Origin: Chromohalobacter sp. 296-RDG
Lineage (GTDB): Bacteria; Pseudomonadota; Gammaproteobacteria; Pseudomonadales; Halomonadaceae
Length of the DNA: 64,000 nt
Direction of reading: 5' to 3'
Assembly (NCBI RefSeq): GCF_029889885.1
Contig: NZ_JARANY010000007.1
Coordinates: 42,294-106,293, forward strand
The position numbers were made by a program, and so were the translations under genes. Each line of letters opens with the position of its first letter. Position 1 is the stretch's first letter. A model generated the notes under the pieces. The model had not been told where the DNA came from. It saw only the letters and a program-made list of their open reading frames with translations, and ran no database searches. Below are positions 53,542-63,969 of the stretch, piece after piece.

Positions 53542-53979
53542 TCAGCCGCCGAGTTGCTTTTCCTTGAGCTCCGCCAGCGTCTTGCAGTCGACGCAGAGCG
53601 TGGCGGTGGGGCGAGCCTCGAGGCGGCGAATGCCGATCTCGACGCCGCAGGCTTCACAGAAGCCATAGTCGTCCTCATCGATATTTTCGATGGTCTCGTT
53701 GATTTTCTTGAGCAGCTTGCGCTCACGGTCACGGGTGCGCAACTCCAGGTTGAAGCCTTCTTCCTGGGTGGCCCGGTCGGCCGGATCGGCGAAGTTGTTG
53801 GCCTCTTCCTGCAGGTGGCGCACCGTGCGATCCACCTCTTCCATGAGCTCCTGTTTCCAGATGAGCAGGATTTGGCGGAAGTGCGCGAGCTGCTGCTCGT
53901 TCATGTATTCTTCACCCGGCGCCGGCTCGTACGGGGTGAATTTTTTCGGCGCTTCCGATTTGATTTCCGCTACTGGCAT
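53542..53979 (-). CDS. dksA: DksA, RNA polymerase-binding stringent-response factor
   Basis: 145 aa. Coiled coil with the tip residues DPADRATQEEGF (the D-x-x-D-x-A that reaches the polymerase active site) and a four-cysteine zinc finger: CEAC at about 114 and CVDC at about 135. It works with ppGpp on rRNA and amino-acid promoters. The rrn promoters at the end of the window are of the kind it regulates. Confidence 0.98.
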   Translation of the reverse strand: MPVAEIKSEAPKKFTPYEPAPGEEYMNEQQLAHFRQILLIWKQELMEEVDRTVRHLQEEANNFADPADRATQEEGFNLELRTRDRERKLLKKINETIENIDEDDYGFCEACGVEIGIRRLEARPTATLCVDCKTLAELKEKQLGG

Positions 53980-54228
53980 GGGACTGCCTCATTACGCAAG
54001 TGACTTGGGCCGATGCCTGGCCAGGGTAGGGCTTGGGCGCCCGCCCGAAGCCCTGCTTATTTAGCGGAAAAGTGCAGGCTTTGCAACCACCCTAGGCGAT
54101 AAAATGACGCATTCGGATCTCGGTCAAGACGCTGGAGCGCGCGCGTTACGCCGCCACGCGGCCGCTCTTATGAAAATGTGATTTTTTGTCCCACGCGGTG
54201 ATGCGTTAGCGACCCAAGAGGGGAAGAT

Positions 54229-54975
54229 GTGGAATACACGCAACTGACGCCCGGTATTCTGGTGCGTCGTTACAAGCGCTTTCTGGCCGATGTGCGATTG
54301 GCGTCGGGCGAGGAGGTGATCGCGCATTGCCCTAATACTGGCTCCATGCGAGGCGTCAACGTCCCCGGGTGTCGCGTCTGGCTCTCGCCGAGTCGTAACC
54401 CCGCGCGTAAGCTGGCCTGGACCTGGGAATGGATCGAGCTGCCCATGCCCGGCGCGGCACCGGCCTTGGTCTCGGTGCACACCGGGCGCGCCAACGCGTG
54501 GGTCGAGGAAGCCCTGAGCACTGGGCGTATCGCCGAGCTGGCGGGGTATACAACGCTCAAGCGGGAGGCGAAGGTCGAAGGCGCACGGCTCGATTTTCGC
54601 CTCGCCGAGGCACGGCAAACGATCCATGTCGAGGTCAAGCAGGTGACGCTGCGTGAAGACGACGGCCATGGCTATTTCCCCGACTCGGTCAGCGAACGTG
54701 GTCGGCGGCATCTGGAGAGCCTGGCGGCGCGGGTCGCGATGGGCGAGCGCGCGGTACTGCTGTTTTGCGTGGCACATACCGGGATCGACACTGTGGCACC
54801 GGCCGGGCACCTCGACCCTGTCTATGCCGAAACGCTGCGTCGCGTCGCCGCCCAGGGAGTTGAGGTGCTGGCGTATGGCGTCAGCGTCATCCATGACACA
54901 GCCGGAGTACCTTGCCAGGCGATGTTGACCCGGCGGCTGCCGGTGGATCTCGAGCGGCAGCCGCCGAGCGTCTGA
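54229..54975 (+). CDS. sfsA: SfsA family protein
   Basis: 248 aa from a GTG start with AGGGGA upstream. OB-fold plus nuclease-like domain: RYKRFLADVRL, HCPNTGSMRG, GARLDFRLAEA, VEVKQVTLRED, FPDSVSERGRRHLE. Named for sugar fermentation stimulation; a nucleic-acid role is suggested by the fold. An 11-bp perfect hairpin in its last codons (54931-54941 / 54956-54966) sits where it meets convergent metW. Confidence 0.94.
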   Translation: MEYTQLTPGILVRRYKRFLADVRLASGEEVIAHCPNTGSMRGVNVPGCRVWLSPSRNPARKLAWTWEWIELPMPGAAPALVSVHTGRANAWVEEALSTGRIAELAGYTTLKREAKVEGARLDFRLAEARQTIHVEVKQVTLREDDGHGYFPDSVSERGRRHLESLAARVAMGERAVLLFCVAHTGIDTVAPAGHLDPVYAETLRRVAAQGVEVLAYGVSVIHDTAGVPCQAMLTRRLPVDLERQPPSV

Positions 54976-54976
54976 G

Positions 54977-55576
54977 TCAGCGTGAGGCGCGGGTGACGCG
55001 GAAGATTGCCGTCTCCCCGCACAGGTTGGGCCACAGCCGCGAGCTCCAATGCGGCTCGTGGTCGCCGTTGCCGACGCGTTGATCGACGATGGTCAGGCCC
55101 TTGTCACGGCATAGCTGGCCGAAGTCGCGAAACGTCGATAGGTGGATGTTGGGCGTGTCGTACCAAGCATGGGGGAGCGACTTGGACACCGGCATACGGC
55201 CCTGAAAGCCGAGATACAGGCGGTGGCGCCAGTAGGCGAAGTTGGGGAAGGCGATGATGCATTCGCGGCCTACGCGCAGCATTTCGTCGAGGGTGCGGTC
55301 CGGGCGCTGCAGAGCCTGAAGTGCTTGCGTCATGATTACCAGGTCATAGGCGTCATTCTCGACGTTGCTCAGGCCGTCATCGATGTCATGCTCGATGACG
55401 CTGACACCACGTTCGATGCAGGCGGTGATGCCGTCGGGGTCGATCTCCAGCCCATAGCCGACGACCTGCTTGTCACGCGCCAGGGCGGCCAGCAGTGCGC
55501 CGTCGCCGCAGCCCAGGTCGAGCACGCGTGCGCCTTGCGGGACCCAGTCGTGGATCAATTTGAGATCGGCGCGCAT
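54977..55576 (-). CDS. metW: MetW, methionine-pathway methyltransferase-like protein
   Basis: 199 aa from the ATG at 55576 that overlaps the metX stop (TGATG). SAM motif ARVLDLGCGDGALLAAL and the family ending HEPHWSSRLWPNLCGETAIF. MetW works with MetX in pseudomonads and leptospires, stimulating its acyltransferase activity in some. Long open frames upstream of its start are metX read in another frame. Confidence 0.95.
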   Translation of the reverse strand: MRADLKLIHDWVPQGARVLDLGCGDGALLAALARDKQVVGYGLEIDPDGITACIERGVSVIEHDIDDGLSNVENDAYDLVIMTQALQALQRPDRTLDEMLRVGRECIIAFPNFAYWRHRLYLGFQGRMPVSKSLPHAWYDTPNIHLSTFRDFGQLCRDKGLTIVDQRVGNGDHEPHWSSRLWPNLCGETAIFRVTRASR

Positions 55577-56736
55577 CAGGTCGTCTCCTCGAGCTGCAGG
55601 TCGCGGGCAGCGCGACGCATGAATCCGCCGAACACTGCCTCGTAACGCGGGTGCGGCAGCAAAAATGCATCGTGGCCATGCGGCGAGTCGATGCTGGCGT
55701 AGCTGACGGTCTTGTCGGCGCGCATCAGGGCGTCGACCAGCTCCCGTGAACGCGGCGGTGCGAAGCGCCAGTCGGTGGTGAAGCTGACCACCAGGAACGG
55801 GCATTGCGCCGGTGCCAGCGCCGCCGCCAGATCGCCTCCGTGCAGGGCGGCCGGGTCGAAGTAATCCAGCGCCTTGGTCATCAGCAAATACGTATTGGCA
55901 TCGAAGCTGGTGGAAAACGTATCCCCCTGATGGCGCAGGTACGATTCGACCTGGAACTCCACGTCATAGCCGAAGTTGAGCTGATCGGTACGCAGATCGC
56001 GGCCGAACTTGGCCCCCATCGAGTGTTCGGACAGATAGGTAATATGGCCGATCATGCGGGCCAGCCTGAGTCCGCGTTTGGGCACCGTACCGTGCTCCTC
56101 ATACCAACCGTCATGGAAGTCGGGATCCGAACGAATTGCCTGGCGGGCGACCTCGTTGAAGGCGATGTTCTGCGCCGAGAGGCGTGGCGTGGCGGCGATG
56201 ACCACGGCGTTGGCGATGCGCTCGGGGTATGCCATCGTCCATTGCAACACCTGCATGCCGCCGAGGCTGCCGCCGACCACGGCGGCGAAGCGTTCGATGC
56301 CCAGCCGGTCCGCCAGGCGTGCCTGGCTATGCACCCAGTCGGCCACCGTCAGGACCGGGAATTCGGGTCCCCAGGCGCGCTGGGTCTCGGGGTTGGTCGA
56401 TGCAGGGCCAGTACTGCCGTGGCAGCCGCCGAGGTTGTTGATCGACACGACGAAGAAGCGCTCGGTGTCGATTGCCTTGCCGGGACCGATATACGCGTCC
56501 CACCAGCCGGGCTTGCGATCTTCCATATCATGGAAGCCGGCGGCGTGGTGATGGCCGGAAAGCGCATGGCAGATCAGCACCGCGTTATTGCGTTCGGCGT
56601 TGAGCGTGCCATACGTCTCGTAGATCAGAGTATAGTCGGACAGCGTCTTGCCGCCGGCCAGTGCCAGCGGGGTATCGAAGTGCGCCGTTTGCGGCGTAAC
56701 CAGACCGACCGAGTCGGGAGGTAGCGTATCGGGCAT
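55576..56736 (-). CDS. metX: MetX, homoserine O-acyltransferase
   Basis: 386 aa, alpha/beta hydrolase fold. Nucleophile Ser in [14 protein letters not shown], acid and His in the C-terminal [22 protein letters not shown] contributes to acyl-CoA binding. It activates homoserine for methionine synthesis. Whether acetyl or succinyl is used is not clear by eye; pseudomonad-type MetX with MetW uses succinyl-CoA. Coupled to metW. Confidence 0.95.
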   Translation of the reverse strand: MPDTLPPDSVGLVTPQTAHFDTPLALAGGKTLSDYTLIYETYGTLNAERNNAVLICHALSGHHHAAGFHDMEDRKPGWWDAYIGPGKAIDTERFFVVSINNLGGCHGSTGPASTNPETQRAWGPEFPVLTVADWVHSQARLADRLGIERFAAVVGGSLGGMQVLQWTMAYPERIANAVVIAATPRLSAQNIAFNEVARQAIRSDPDFHDGWYEEHGTVPKRGLRLARMIGHITYLSEHSMGAKFGRDLRTDQLNFGYDVEFQVESYLRHQGDTFSTSFDANTYLLMTKALDYFDPAALHGGDLAAALAPAQCPFLVVSFTTDWRFAPPRSRELVDALMRADKTVSYASIDSPHGHDAFLLPHPRYEAVFGGFMRRAARDLQLEETT

Positions 56737-56796
56737 CGTGTGTATCGGTTTCCGTGTCCAGCGTGGGGCGCGCGACGGCGCCAGGGTCGTGAATGT

Positions 56797-57387
56797 TCAG
56801 AAGCCTACCAGCATGCCAGGCAATCCCGCCGCACGGGCGAGGGCGCCGACGACGAGGCTATCGACCAGATTGATGGCGATGAACACCACGATGGGCGACA
56901 AGTCGATCATGCCCAGCGGGGGGATGACCTTGCGCACTGGGGCCATAATCGGTTCGACCACTTGGTGGACGAGAATGGCGCCGGGATGGCTGGCCTGTGG
57001 CGCGACCCAACTGAGAATGATCATTATGATCAGGGCAAAGAAGTAGATGTCGAGAATGGCGCTCAATACCCCGGCCAGTGATGCCACCAGCACGCCCTGA
57101 ATCGGCGGCATGCCGATGCCGGCAAGCTTGAGCAGTACGAAGATGGTGATGGCCTTGATCAGCAAGCCCGCGACCAGCGAGGCGGGATCGAAACGTCCAC
57201 GCGGGCGGAAAATGCGTTGTAACGGCGCGACCACTGGACGCGTGGCCTTGATCACCGCCTGGCTGACGGGGTTGTAGTAGTCGGCGCGCGAAAACTGCAG
57301 CAGAAAGCGCAGCATCAAGACGAACAGATACACATTGATTAGTGTGTTGACCAGCATCAAGCCGGCGCTTCCTATTTGGCTGCCCAT
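56797..57387 (-). CDS. YggT family membrane protein
   Basis: 196 aa with four main hydrophobic segments and two YggT repeats (FSRADYYNPVSQAVIKATRPVV and a later DLSPIVVFIAINL). The function is not established; it is linked to osmotic or ion resistance in some reports. It stands between metX and proC, the standard order proC-yggT-metX. Confidence 0.92.
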   Translation of the reverse strand: MGSQIGSAGLMLVNTLINVYLFVLMLRFLLQFSRADYYNPVSQAVIKATRPVVAPLQRIFRPRGRFDPASLVAGLLIKAITIFVLLKLAGIGMPPIQGVLVASLAGVLSAILDIYFFALIIMIILSWVAPQASHPGAILVHQVVEPIMAPVRKVIPPLGMIDLSPIVVFIAINLVDSLVVGALARAAGLPGMLVGF

Positions 57388-57421
57388 GGGGCTCCTCCGT
57401 GTCGAATGGGTGAAGGGGGAT

Positions 57422-58246
57422 TCAGTCGCGGCTCAGTTCGTCGGCCAGCTCACGGGCGCGTGTCGCGCAAGCTTGCGTGGCGTTTTCGAACAGCATACGC
57501 AGGCCGTCGTCCTCGAAGCTATTGATGGCGCGTTCGGTGGTGCCGTTGGGCGAGGTCACGCGGCGGCGCAACTCAGCTGGCTCGAATTCGCTTCCGCGGG
57601 CCATGCTGGCGGCGCCGTAAGCGGTTTGCAGGGCCAGACGGCGGGCACTGTCGGCGGGCAAACCGAGCTTCTTGCCGGCGTCCTCGAGTGCTTCCATGAT
57701 CAAGAAGAAATACGCCGGTCCGCTACCCGACACGGCCGTGACGGCCTCGAGAAGCGTCTCGTCGGCGACCCACTCCACGAGCCCTACGGCTTCCAGCAGC
57801 GAGGTGGTCAGTTGCCTCTGCTCCTCGCTGACGCGGGCGTTAGCGTAAAGCCCCGAGGCACCCTGGCCGACCAGGCTGGGGGTATTGGGCATGCAGCGGA
57901 TCATGGCGAGCTCGCCGCCGAGCCAATTCTCCAGCGTCTCGGCACTCAAACCGGCGGCCACGGAGACGATTAGCGGGCGTTGGCGCTGCACGCTATCGCG
58001 CAATTCGTTGCAGACCTCACGCATGACCTGCGGCTTGACGGCCAGGACCACGACATCCGCTTGTTCGACGGCCGCGTTATTGTCGGAGGTGGTGTGGACG
58101 CCATAGCGCGACGCGAGCGCGTCGAGTGTCTGGGTGCTGCGCGCGGTGGCGGTGATGGCTTCGGCGGGATGGCCGCCTTCGATCATGCCGCCGAAAATGG
58201 CGCTGGCCATGTTCCCGGCGCCGATGAATGTGACGTGGCTTGTCAT
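57422..58246 (-). CDS. proC: ProC, pyrroline-5-carboxylate reductase
   Basis: 274 aa. Rossmann start TFIGAGNMASAIFGGM; AVKPQVM; C-terminal SGSGPAYFFLIMEAL and LALQTAYGAASM with the VTSPNGTTERAI stretch. It completes proline synthesis; proline is a compatible solute in many halophiles. Followed closely by yggT. Confidence 0.97.
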   Translation of the reverse strand: MTSHVTFIGAGNMASAIFGGMIEGGHPAEAITATARSTQTLDALASRYGVHTTSDNNAAVEQADVVVLAVKPQVMREVCNELRDSVQRQRPLIVSVAAGLSAETLENWLGGELAMIRCMPNTPSLVGQGASGLYANARVSEEQRQLTTSLLEAVGLVEWVADETLLEAVTAVSGSGPAYFFLIMEALEDAGKKLGLPADSARRLALQTAYGAASMARGSEFEPAELRRRVTSPNGTTERAINSFEDDGLRMLFENATQACATRARELADELSRD

Positions 58247-58295
58247 GGGGTCTCCTGTAGTGTCGCGGCGAAACAGTGGCGTTGAGACAAGACGA

Positions 58296-59003
58296 TCAGG
58301 CGCGCGGCGCGCGCTGCCCGAAAATGGCCGTGCCCAGACGGACCAGGGTGGCGCCTTCGAGGGTGGCGGACTCGAGATCGCCGCTCATGCCCATCGAGAG
58401 TGTATCCAGGGGCGCCTGGGGATGTCGCTGGCGGAGTGTTTCGAGCAAGGCGCGCAGCTCGGCGAAGGGTCGCCGTTGGGCTGCCGGGTCGTCGCTCGGT
58501 GCGGGCAGTGTCATCAAGCCGCGTAGTCGCAGGCGTGGCAGTGCCACCACGGCGTCGGCCAGTGCTGGCAAGGCCTCGGGCACCACGCCGGATTTGCTGG
58601 TTTCGCCGCTGACGTTGACCTGCAGGCAAACATTCAGCGGTTCCAGCGCCGTCGGGCGTTGTGCGTCGAGGCGTGTGGCGATGCGTGCGCGGTCGATGGT
58701 ATGCACCCATTGGAAGTGCTCGGCCACCGCGCGGGTCTTGTTGGATTGCAAAGGACCGATGAAATGCCAGACGATACCCTCGAGATCGTCCAGCGAGGCC
58801 TGCTTGTCGAGCGCTTCCTGAAGATAGTTCTCGCCGAATGCGCGTTGCCCCGCAGCGAAGGCCTGGCGCACGCTGGCTGTGGGTTGCGTCTTGCTCACGG
58901 CCAACAGGCAGGCGTCCTCGCCGTCACGCCCCGCGCTCGCCAGGGCGCGGGTCAAACGCTGGCGAGCGCGTTCGAGGGATTCGGCGATGGTGACATCTGG
59001 CAT
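58296..59003 (-). CDS. yggS: YggS, PLP homeostasis protein (PLPBP)
   Basis: 235 aa from the ATG at 59003; the longer frame reads into pilT promoter DNA. PLP-binding Lys38 in LLAVSKTQP, then AFGENYLQEAL, WHFIGPLQSNKT and LSMGMSGDLESA. It binds pyridoxal phosphate and buffers its supply without known catalysis. It is divergent from pilT with only 34 bases between starts. Confidence 0.97.
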   Translation of the reverse strand: MPDVTIAESLERARQRLTRALASAGRDGEDACLLAVSKTQPTASVRQAFAAGQRAFGENYLQEALDKQASLDDLEGIVWHFIGPLQSNKTRAVAEHFQWVHTIDRARIATRLDAQRPTALEPLNVCLQVNVSGETSKSGVVPEALPALADAVVALPRLRLRGLMTLPAPSDDPAAQRRPFAELRALLETLRQRHPQAPLDTLSMGMSGDLESATLEGATLVRLGTAIFGQRAPRA

Positions 59004-59037
59004 ACTGAGAAACCCTGTCCGCGAGCGAGAGAAATGC

Positions 59038-60078
59038 ATGGATATTATCGAATTGCTGGCGTTCTCGGCAAAACAGAAGGCGTCCGATCTGCATCTGTCT
59101 GCCGGTTTGCCGCCAATGATTCGCGTCGACGGCGACATCCGCCGGCTCAACGTGCCGCCGATCGAGGATCGTGACGTTCACAAGTTGATCTACGCGATCA
59201 TGAACGATCAGCAGCGCCGCGACTACGAAGAGACGCTCGAGCATGATTTCTCGTTCGAGGTGCCGGGCGTGGCGCGCTTTCGCGTCAACGTCTTCCATCA
59301 AGGGCGCGGCGCGGGCGCCGTCTTTCGCACCATTCCCAGCGAGGTGCTGACCCTCGATGACCTGGACCTGGGAGATGTATTTCGACGCCTGGCCTCGCTG
59401 CCGCGTGGGCTGGTGCTGGTGACGGGGCCGACCGGGTCGGGCAAGAGCACGACCTTGGCGGCGATGATCGACTACGTCAACGAAAACTATTATCAGCATG
59501 TGCTGACCATCGAAGACCCGGTGGAGTTCGTGCATCGCAGCAAGCGCAGTCTCGTCAATCAGCGCGAGTTGCATCGCGATACGCGCAGCTTCGCTACGGC
59601 GTTGCGCTCGGCACTGCGCGAGGACCCCGACGTGATTCTGGTCGGTGAGCTACGCGACCTGGAAACCATCCGCCTGGCGCTGACCGCTGCCGAAACCGGC
59701 CATCTGGTATTTGGCACCCTGCACACCACGTCGGCAGCCAAGACCGTGGACCGCATCATCGATGTGTTCCCGGGCGACGAGAAAAGCATGGTGCGTTCGA
59801 TGTTGTCCGAGTCGCTGCAGGGGGTCATTTCTCAGGTATTGCTCAAGCGTGAAGGCGGCGGGCGTATGGCGGCGCACGAGATCCTGGTGGCCAGCGCGGC
59901 GGTGCGTAACCTGATTCGCGAGAACAAACTGGCGCAGATGTATTCCTCGATCCAGACTGGTGGCAGCCTGGGTATGCAGACGCTGGATGCGGCGCTTTCG
60001 CGCCTGGTGGCGCAGGGTGTCGTCTCGCGCGCCGAGGCACAGGCCAAGGCGAAGGATGGACGCGTACTGGGCGTGTAA
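59038..60078 (+). CDS. pilT: PilT, type IV pilus retraction ATPase
   Basis: 346 aa from the ATG at 59038. Walker A GPTGSGKST, Asp box VLTIEDPVEF, Walker B DPDVILVGELRDLET, His box ETGHLVFGTLHT. Hexameric motor that depolymerises pili for twitching. Its promoter must overlap the yggS 5' end. Confidence 0.97.
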   Translation: MDIIELLAFSAKQKASDLHLSAGLPPMIRVDGDIRRLNVPPIEDRDVHKLIYAIMNDQQRRDYEETLEHDFSFEVPGVARFRVNVFHQGRGAGAVFRTIPSEVLTLDDLDLGDVFRRLASLPRGLVLVTGPTGSGKSTTLAAMIDYVNENYYQHVLTIEDPVEFVHRSKRSLVNQRELHRDTRSFATALRSALREDPDVILVGELRDLETIRLALTAAETGHLVFGTLHTTSAAKTVDRIIDVFPGDEKSMVRSMLSESLQGVISQVLLKREGGGRMAAHEILVASAAVRNLIRENKLAQMYSSIQTGGSLGMQTLDAALSRLVAQGVVSRAEAQAKAKDGRVLGV

Positions 60079-60115
60079 GCTGGGCATGATCGACAGTCGC
60101 GAAGGAGAGCGCGAG

Positions 60116-61258
60116 ATGACGCCATACGAGTGGCTGACGCAACTGCTGGACATCATGCTCGACAAGCAAGCCTCCGACCTGCTGGTGTCCACCGGGGCGC
60201 CGCCGAGTCTCAAGATCAATGGCGAGCTGGTCACGCTGGGCGCACAGGCGATGTCGGTGTCACAGGTGCGTGAGTTGGTCTCGGCGGCGCTGCCGCAGGG
60301 CGTGGGAGAACGTTTCGAGGCTGAACGCGAGGCCAATTTTGCACTTAGTCTGTCGGGCAAGGGGCGTTTTCGCGTCAGTGCCTTCTACCAGCGCAGCCAG
60401 ATGGCGATGGTCGTGCGCCGAATCGCCTACGACATTCCCGATCTGGCGAGCCTGGCGTTGCCGGATGTCTTGAGCGAGCTGGTCAATCGCAAACGCGGTC
60501 TAGTGTTCATCGTCGGTGGCACGGGTAGCGGCAAGTCGACCACGCTGGCGTCGATGATTCAGCACCGCAATCAGACGACCGGCGGACATGTCATCAGTAT
60601 TGAAGATCCCATCGAGTACATTCATCCCCATGGCCGGGCGATCATCAATCAGCGCGAGGTGGGCATCGATACCGAGTCCTTCGAGGTGGCGCTCAAGAAT
60701 GCACTGCGTCAGGCGCCCGATGTAATCATGATCGGCGAGGTGCGCTCGCGCGAGATCATGGAGCAGGCGTTGACGTTCGCCGAGACCGGTCATCTGTGCC
60801 TGGCGACGCTGCATGCCAACAACGCCAATCAGGCGCTGGAACGGATACAACATTTCTTCCCGAGCGAGCGCCACGAACAGGTATGGATGGATCTGTCGCT
60901 CAATTTACAGGCCATCGTCGCCCAGCGTCTGCTGCCGCGCGAAGATGGCGAGGGGCGCTGCGCGGCGGTCGAGGTGATGCTGCGTTCGCCGTTGGTCAGC
61001 GATCTGATCCGCAAGGGGGCGATTCACGACCTCAAGGAGATCATGCAACGCTCTCACGATCAGGGTATGCAGACCTTCGATCAGGCGCTATATGCGCTCT
61101 ATCGGCAAGGGCGCATCAGCGAAAAGATGGCATTGGTGCATGCCGACTCGGCCAACGACCTGCGGTTGTGTATCGATTATGGCGATGCCGATAGTTCGCA
61201 ACTTGCGCGGGCCAGCGATGCCGCCGAGCGCTTCACCCTTCAAGGTGACGATGAGTGA
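60116..61258 (+). CDS. pilU: PilU, PilT-like retraction ATPase
   Basis: 380 aa from the ATG at 60116 with GGAGAG upstream, 37 bases after pilT. Walker A GGTGSGKST, Asp box ISIEDPIEYIH, Walker B APDVIMIGEVRSRE, His box ETGHLCLATLHA. Accessory motor that works through PilT. Confidence 0.96.
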   Translation: MTPYEWLTQLLDIMLDKQASDLLVSTGAPPSLKINGELVTLGAQAMSVSQVRELVSAALPQGVGERFEAEREANFALSLSGKGRFRVSAFYQRSQMAMVVRRIAYDIPDLASLALPDVLSELVNRKRGLVFIVGGTGSGKSTTLASMIQHRNQTTGGHVISIEDPIEYIHPHGRAIINQREVGIDTESFEVALKNALRQAPDVIMIGEVRSREIMEQALTFAETGHLCLATLHANNANQALERIQHFFPSERHEQVWMDLSLNLQAIVAQRLLPREDGEGRCAAVEVMLRSPLVSDLIRKGAIHDLKEIMQRSHDQGMQTFDQALYALYRQGRISEKMALVHADSANDLRLCIDYGDADSSQLARASDAAERFTLQGDDE

Positions 61259-61262
61259 GCCT

Positions 61263-62378
61263 TCATGGCGCATAGAGACCGCCCAACACACGGGGGGCAC
61301 GCGCCCCGGTAACCTCGGGAAGGTTGCCGGAGCGCCCTGCGAGGCGCTGATGAGCAAGCCAGGCGAAGGCGCCGGCTTCCAGCCAGTCCGCTGACCAGCC
61401 GAAACGCTCACAGGGCGTCAGCGGAATATCCGGCACGTGCCGACGTAGGCGCGCCAGCAGGTCTACGTTGTGGGCGCCGCCTCCGCAGGGAATGAGCGCA
61501 TCGTAACACGTATCCAAACGTTCGCTGTCTTGGGTGATGGCCATGGCAATGCTGGCGGCGGTCAGCTCAGCGAGCGTCGCCTGGACGTCTCGGGGCGCCT
61601 CGTCACCCGTGAGGTGAGTTGTCAGCCAGTCGAGATGAAAATGCTCGCGTCCAGTGCTCTTGGGCGGGGGGCGCCGGAAGTAAGGGTCATCGAGGAGGCG
61701 TGAGAGCAAGGCCGCGTCGACGTGGCCGCTGGCGGCCCAAGCACCATCGGCGTCGTAGGCGTGGCCCAGATGGCGCTGACACCAGGCGTCCATCAGCATG
61801 TTGGCGGGGCCGGTGTCGAAACCGAGTACAGGGGCAGAGTCGCCGCTCGGAGGAAGACGCGTGAGGTTGGCGATGCCTCCGAGGTTTAGGATCAAGCGCG
61901 TATGCTCGGCAGAGGTGAATAGCGCGGCATGAAAGGCCGGCGCGAGCGGCGCGGCTTGTCCGCCGGCGGCCATGTCGCGGCGCCTAAAATCGCCGACCAC
62001 TGCGCAGCCGGTCAGCTCAGCAAGTAGGCTGGGGTTGTCGAGCTGGTAGGTGTGCGGCGGAACCCCCTCGGGGGCGTGTTCGATGGTTTGCCCGTGGCTG
62101 CCGATGGCAGCGATGTCGTCAGGCGAGGTGCCGGTCTCCGTGAGCAGGCGGTTGACTGCCTCGGCTTGGTACTCGCAGAACGCGGTTTCGAGTCGGGCCA
62201 GTTCGCTGAAAGAGGTCTCGCGGGCGAGACATAAGGCCAGCAAATCCTCTCGCAGCGCGGCGGGAAAGGTCACTCCAGTAGCACCTAGCCACTCGGGGCG
62301 GTCGTCGCCGCAATGCACCAGGGCGGCGTCGATGCTGTCCAGACTGGTGCCGGACATCAGGCCGATATAAAGGGGCAT
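61263..62378 (-). CDS. anmK: AnmK, anhydro-N-acetylmuramic acid kinase
   Basis: 371 aa from the ATG at 62378, chosen over 62390 because GGAGAGG precedes it. [17 protein letters not shown] at the start, [35 protein letters not shown] and CGGGAHN are family motifs. It phosphorylates anhydroMurNAc released by peptidoglycan recycling. It is convergent with pilU (4 bases apart) and divergent from tyrS. Confidence 0.96.
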   Translation of the reverse strand: MPLYIGLMSGTSLDSIDAALVHCGDDRPEWLGATGVTFPAALREDLLALCLARETSFSELARLETAFCEYQAEAVNRLLTETGTSPDDIAAIGSHGQTIEHAPEGVPPHTYQLDNPSLLAELTGCAVVGDFRRRDMAAGGQAAPLAPAFHAALFTSAEHTRLILNLGGIANLTRLPPSGDSAPVLGFDTGPANMLMDAWCQRHLGHAYDADGAWAASGHVDAALLSRLLDDPYFRRPPPKSTGREHFHLDWLTTHLTGDEAPRDVQATLAELTAASIAMAITQDSERLDTCYDALIPCGGGAHNVDLLARLRRHVPDIPLTPCERFGWSADWLEAGAFAWLAHQRLAGRSGNLPEVTGARAPRVLGGLYAP

Positions 62379-62477
62379 GTTCCTCTCCATGTGTCGGGGC
62401 GCTCAACCGCGTCGATGAGTCATGCTAACATCCCCCCATTATTGCCCAAGCCACCCCATTTGCGGAGAAAGGATACG

Positions 62478-63674
62478 ATGACCGACGTTGCCGATGCGCT
62501 GGCGCTGCTCAAGCGTGGCACCCATGAAATCCTGCTGGAAGACGAGTTGGTAAAAAAGCTCGAATCCGGGCGTAAGCTGCGTATCAAGGCGGGGTTCGAT
62601 CCTACCGCACCGGACCTTCATCTGGGGCATAGCGTGTTGTTGACCAAGATGCGTCAGTTTCAGGAGCTCGGCCACCAGGTCGTCTTCCTGATCGGCGACT
62701 TTACGGGGCGTATCGGTGACCCCACTGGGAAGAGCGTGACCCGCAAGCCGCTGACCGAGGAAGAGGTCAAGACCAATGCGGAGACCTATAAAGAGCAGGT
62801 GTTCCAGATCCTCGATCCGGCACTCACGGAAGTGCGCTTCAACGCCGAGTGGATGAGCCAGCTTTCCGCGGCTGACATGATTGAGTTGGCAGCGCAGTCT
62901 ACCGTGGCACGCATGCTGGAGCGTGACGATTTCGAGAAGCGTTATACGGCCAACCAGTCGATTTCGATTCACGAGTTCCTGTACCCCCTGGTGCAGGGCT
63001 ACGACTCGGTGGCGCTTGAAGCCGATATCGAGTTGGGCGGCACCGATCAGAAGTTCAACCTGCTGATGGGGCGCGAGATCCAGAAGCATTTCGGTCAAGC
63101 GTCGCAGGTGGTCATGACCATGCCACTGCTGGAAGGGCTTGACGGTGTCCAGAAGATGTCCAAGTCGCTGGGCAACTATGTGGGCGTCGACGATACGCCG
63201 GGAGTGATGTTCAACAAGCTGGTGTCGATGCCCGATAGCCTGATGTGGCGTTACTTCGAACTGCTGTCGCTCAAGTCCAATGAAGACATCGAAGTGATTC
63301 GTCAGTCGATCGAGTCCGGGGCCAATCCGCGTGATATCAAGATGGAGCTGGCGCGCGAATTGATCGGGCGTTATCACGGTGATGAAGCGGCCGCCAATGC
63401 GCACAAGTCGGCGGGCAACCAACTGGCGGAAGGTGAGCTTCCGGAGGACTTGCCGGAGGTTGAGGTGGTCTTCGAAGGCGAGCAGGCTCCGGTTGCTGCA
63501 GTACTCAACCGCTCGGGCTTGGTCAACAACAGTGCCCAGGCCAAGGACATGCTGGGCAATGGTCGCGTCAAGGTCGATGGCGACGTTGTGGCACGTGATC
63601 ATATGCTTGCCACCGGACAAAGCTATGTTATCCAGGCGGGTAAGAAGCGTTACGCGCGGGTGACGTTAGGGTAG
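62478..63674 (+). CDS. tyrS: TyrS, tyrosyl-tRNA synthetase
   Basis: 398 aa from the ATG at 62478, with GGAGAAAGGA before it. HIGH-like HLGHS, KMSKS loop ([13 protein letters not shown]) and a C-terminal S4-like domain. This is the shorter TyrS type (TyrZ-like) with ADLHLGH spacing, common in pseudomonads. It directly precedes the promoter region of a likely rRNA operon. Confidence 0.97.
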   Translation: MTDVADALALLKRGTHEILLEDELVKKLESGRKLRIKAGFDPTAPDLHLGHSVLLTKMRQFQELGHQVVFLIGDFTGRIGDPTGKSVTRKPLTEEEVKTNAETYKEQVFQILDPALTEVRFNAEWMSQLSAADMIELAAQSTVARMLERDDFEKRYTANQSISIHEFLYPLVQGYDSVALEADIELGGTDQKFNLLMGREIQKHFGQASQVVMTMPLLEGLDGVQKMSKSLGNYVGVDDTPGVMFNKLVSMPDSLMWRYFELLSLKSNEDIEVIRQSIESGANPRDIKMELARELIGRYHGDEAAANAHKSAGNQLAEGELPEDLPEVEVVFEGEQAPVAAVLNRSGLVNNSAQAKDMLGNGRVKVDGDVVARDHMLATGQSYVIQAGKKRYARVTLG

Positions 63675-63838
63675 AGACGAGCGATAGGTTTCATCGGTGT
63701 AAAAACCCCTTGCGTTCGCGTCGGCGGATCCGTAAAGTACGCATCCGCTGCCGGCGACGGGCTTCGTGGCCGGCGGTGAAAGGGTGGCGCAAGTGGCTGA
63801 CTTGCTTGAGAAATTCAAGCCTTCGGGTGGCTTCTCGC

Positions 63839-63866
63839 TTGACAGTAACGCCGATTTCGGTAGAAT
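63839..63866 (+). promoter_or_regulatory. Sigma-70 promoter, first of a tandem pair (likely rrn)
   Basis: TTGACA at 63839-63844 and TAGAAT at 63861-63866 with a 16-base spacer ending in TTTCGG. GC-rich discriminator GCGCC follows, as in stringently controlled rRNA promoters. Confidence 0.82.
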
Positions 63867-63941
63867 GCGCCGCATCTCGAAAGGCCTCAGGCAACGCCGC
63901 GATTTGAAGCGTTGCCAAGCATTGTCTCGCCGGCTTCGGCC

Positions 63942-63969
63942 TTGACAATCACGGCGCTTTCGGTAGAAT
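63942..63969 (+). promoter_or_regulatory. Sigma-70 promoter, second of the tandem pair (likely rrn)
   Basis: TTGACA at 63942-63947 and TAGAAT at 63964-63969, again with a 16-base spacer ending in TTTCGG, 103 bases after the first. A 16S rRNA gene is expected beyond the window edge, but none of it is visible here. Confidence 0.82.
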
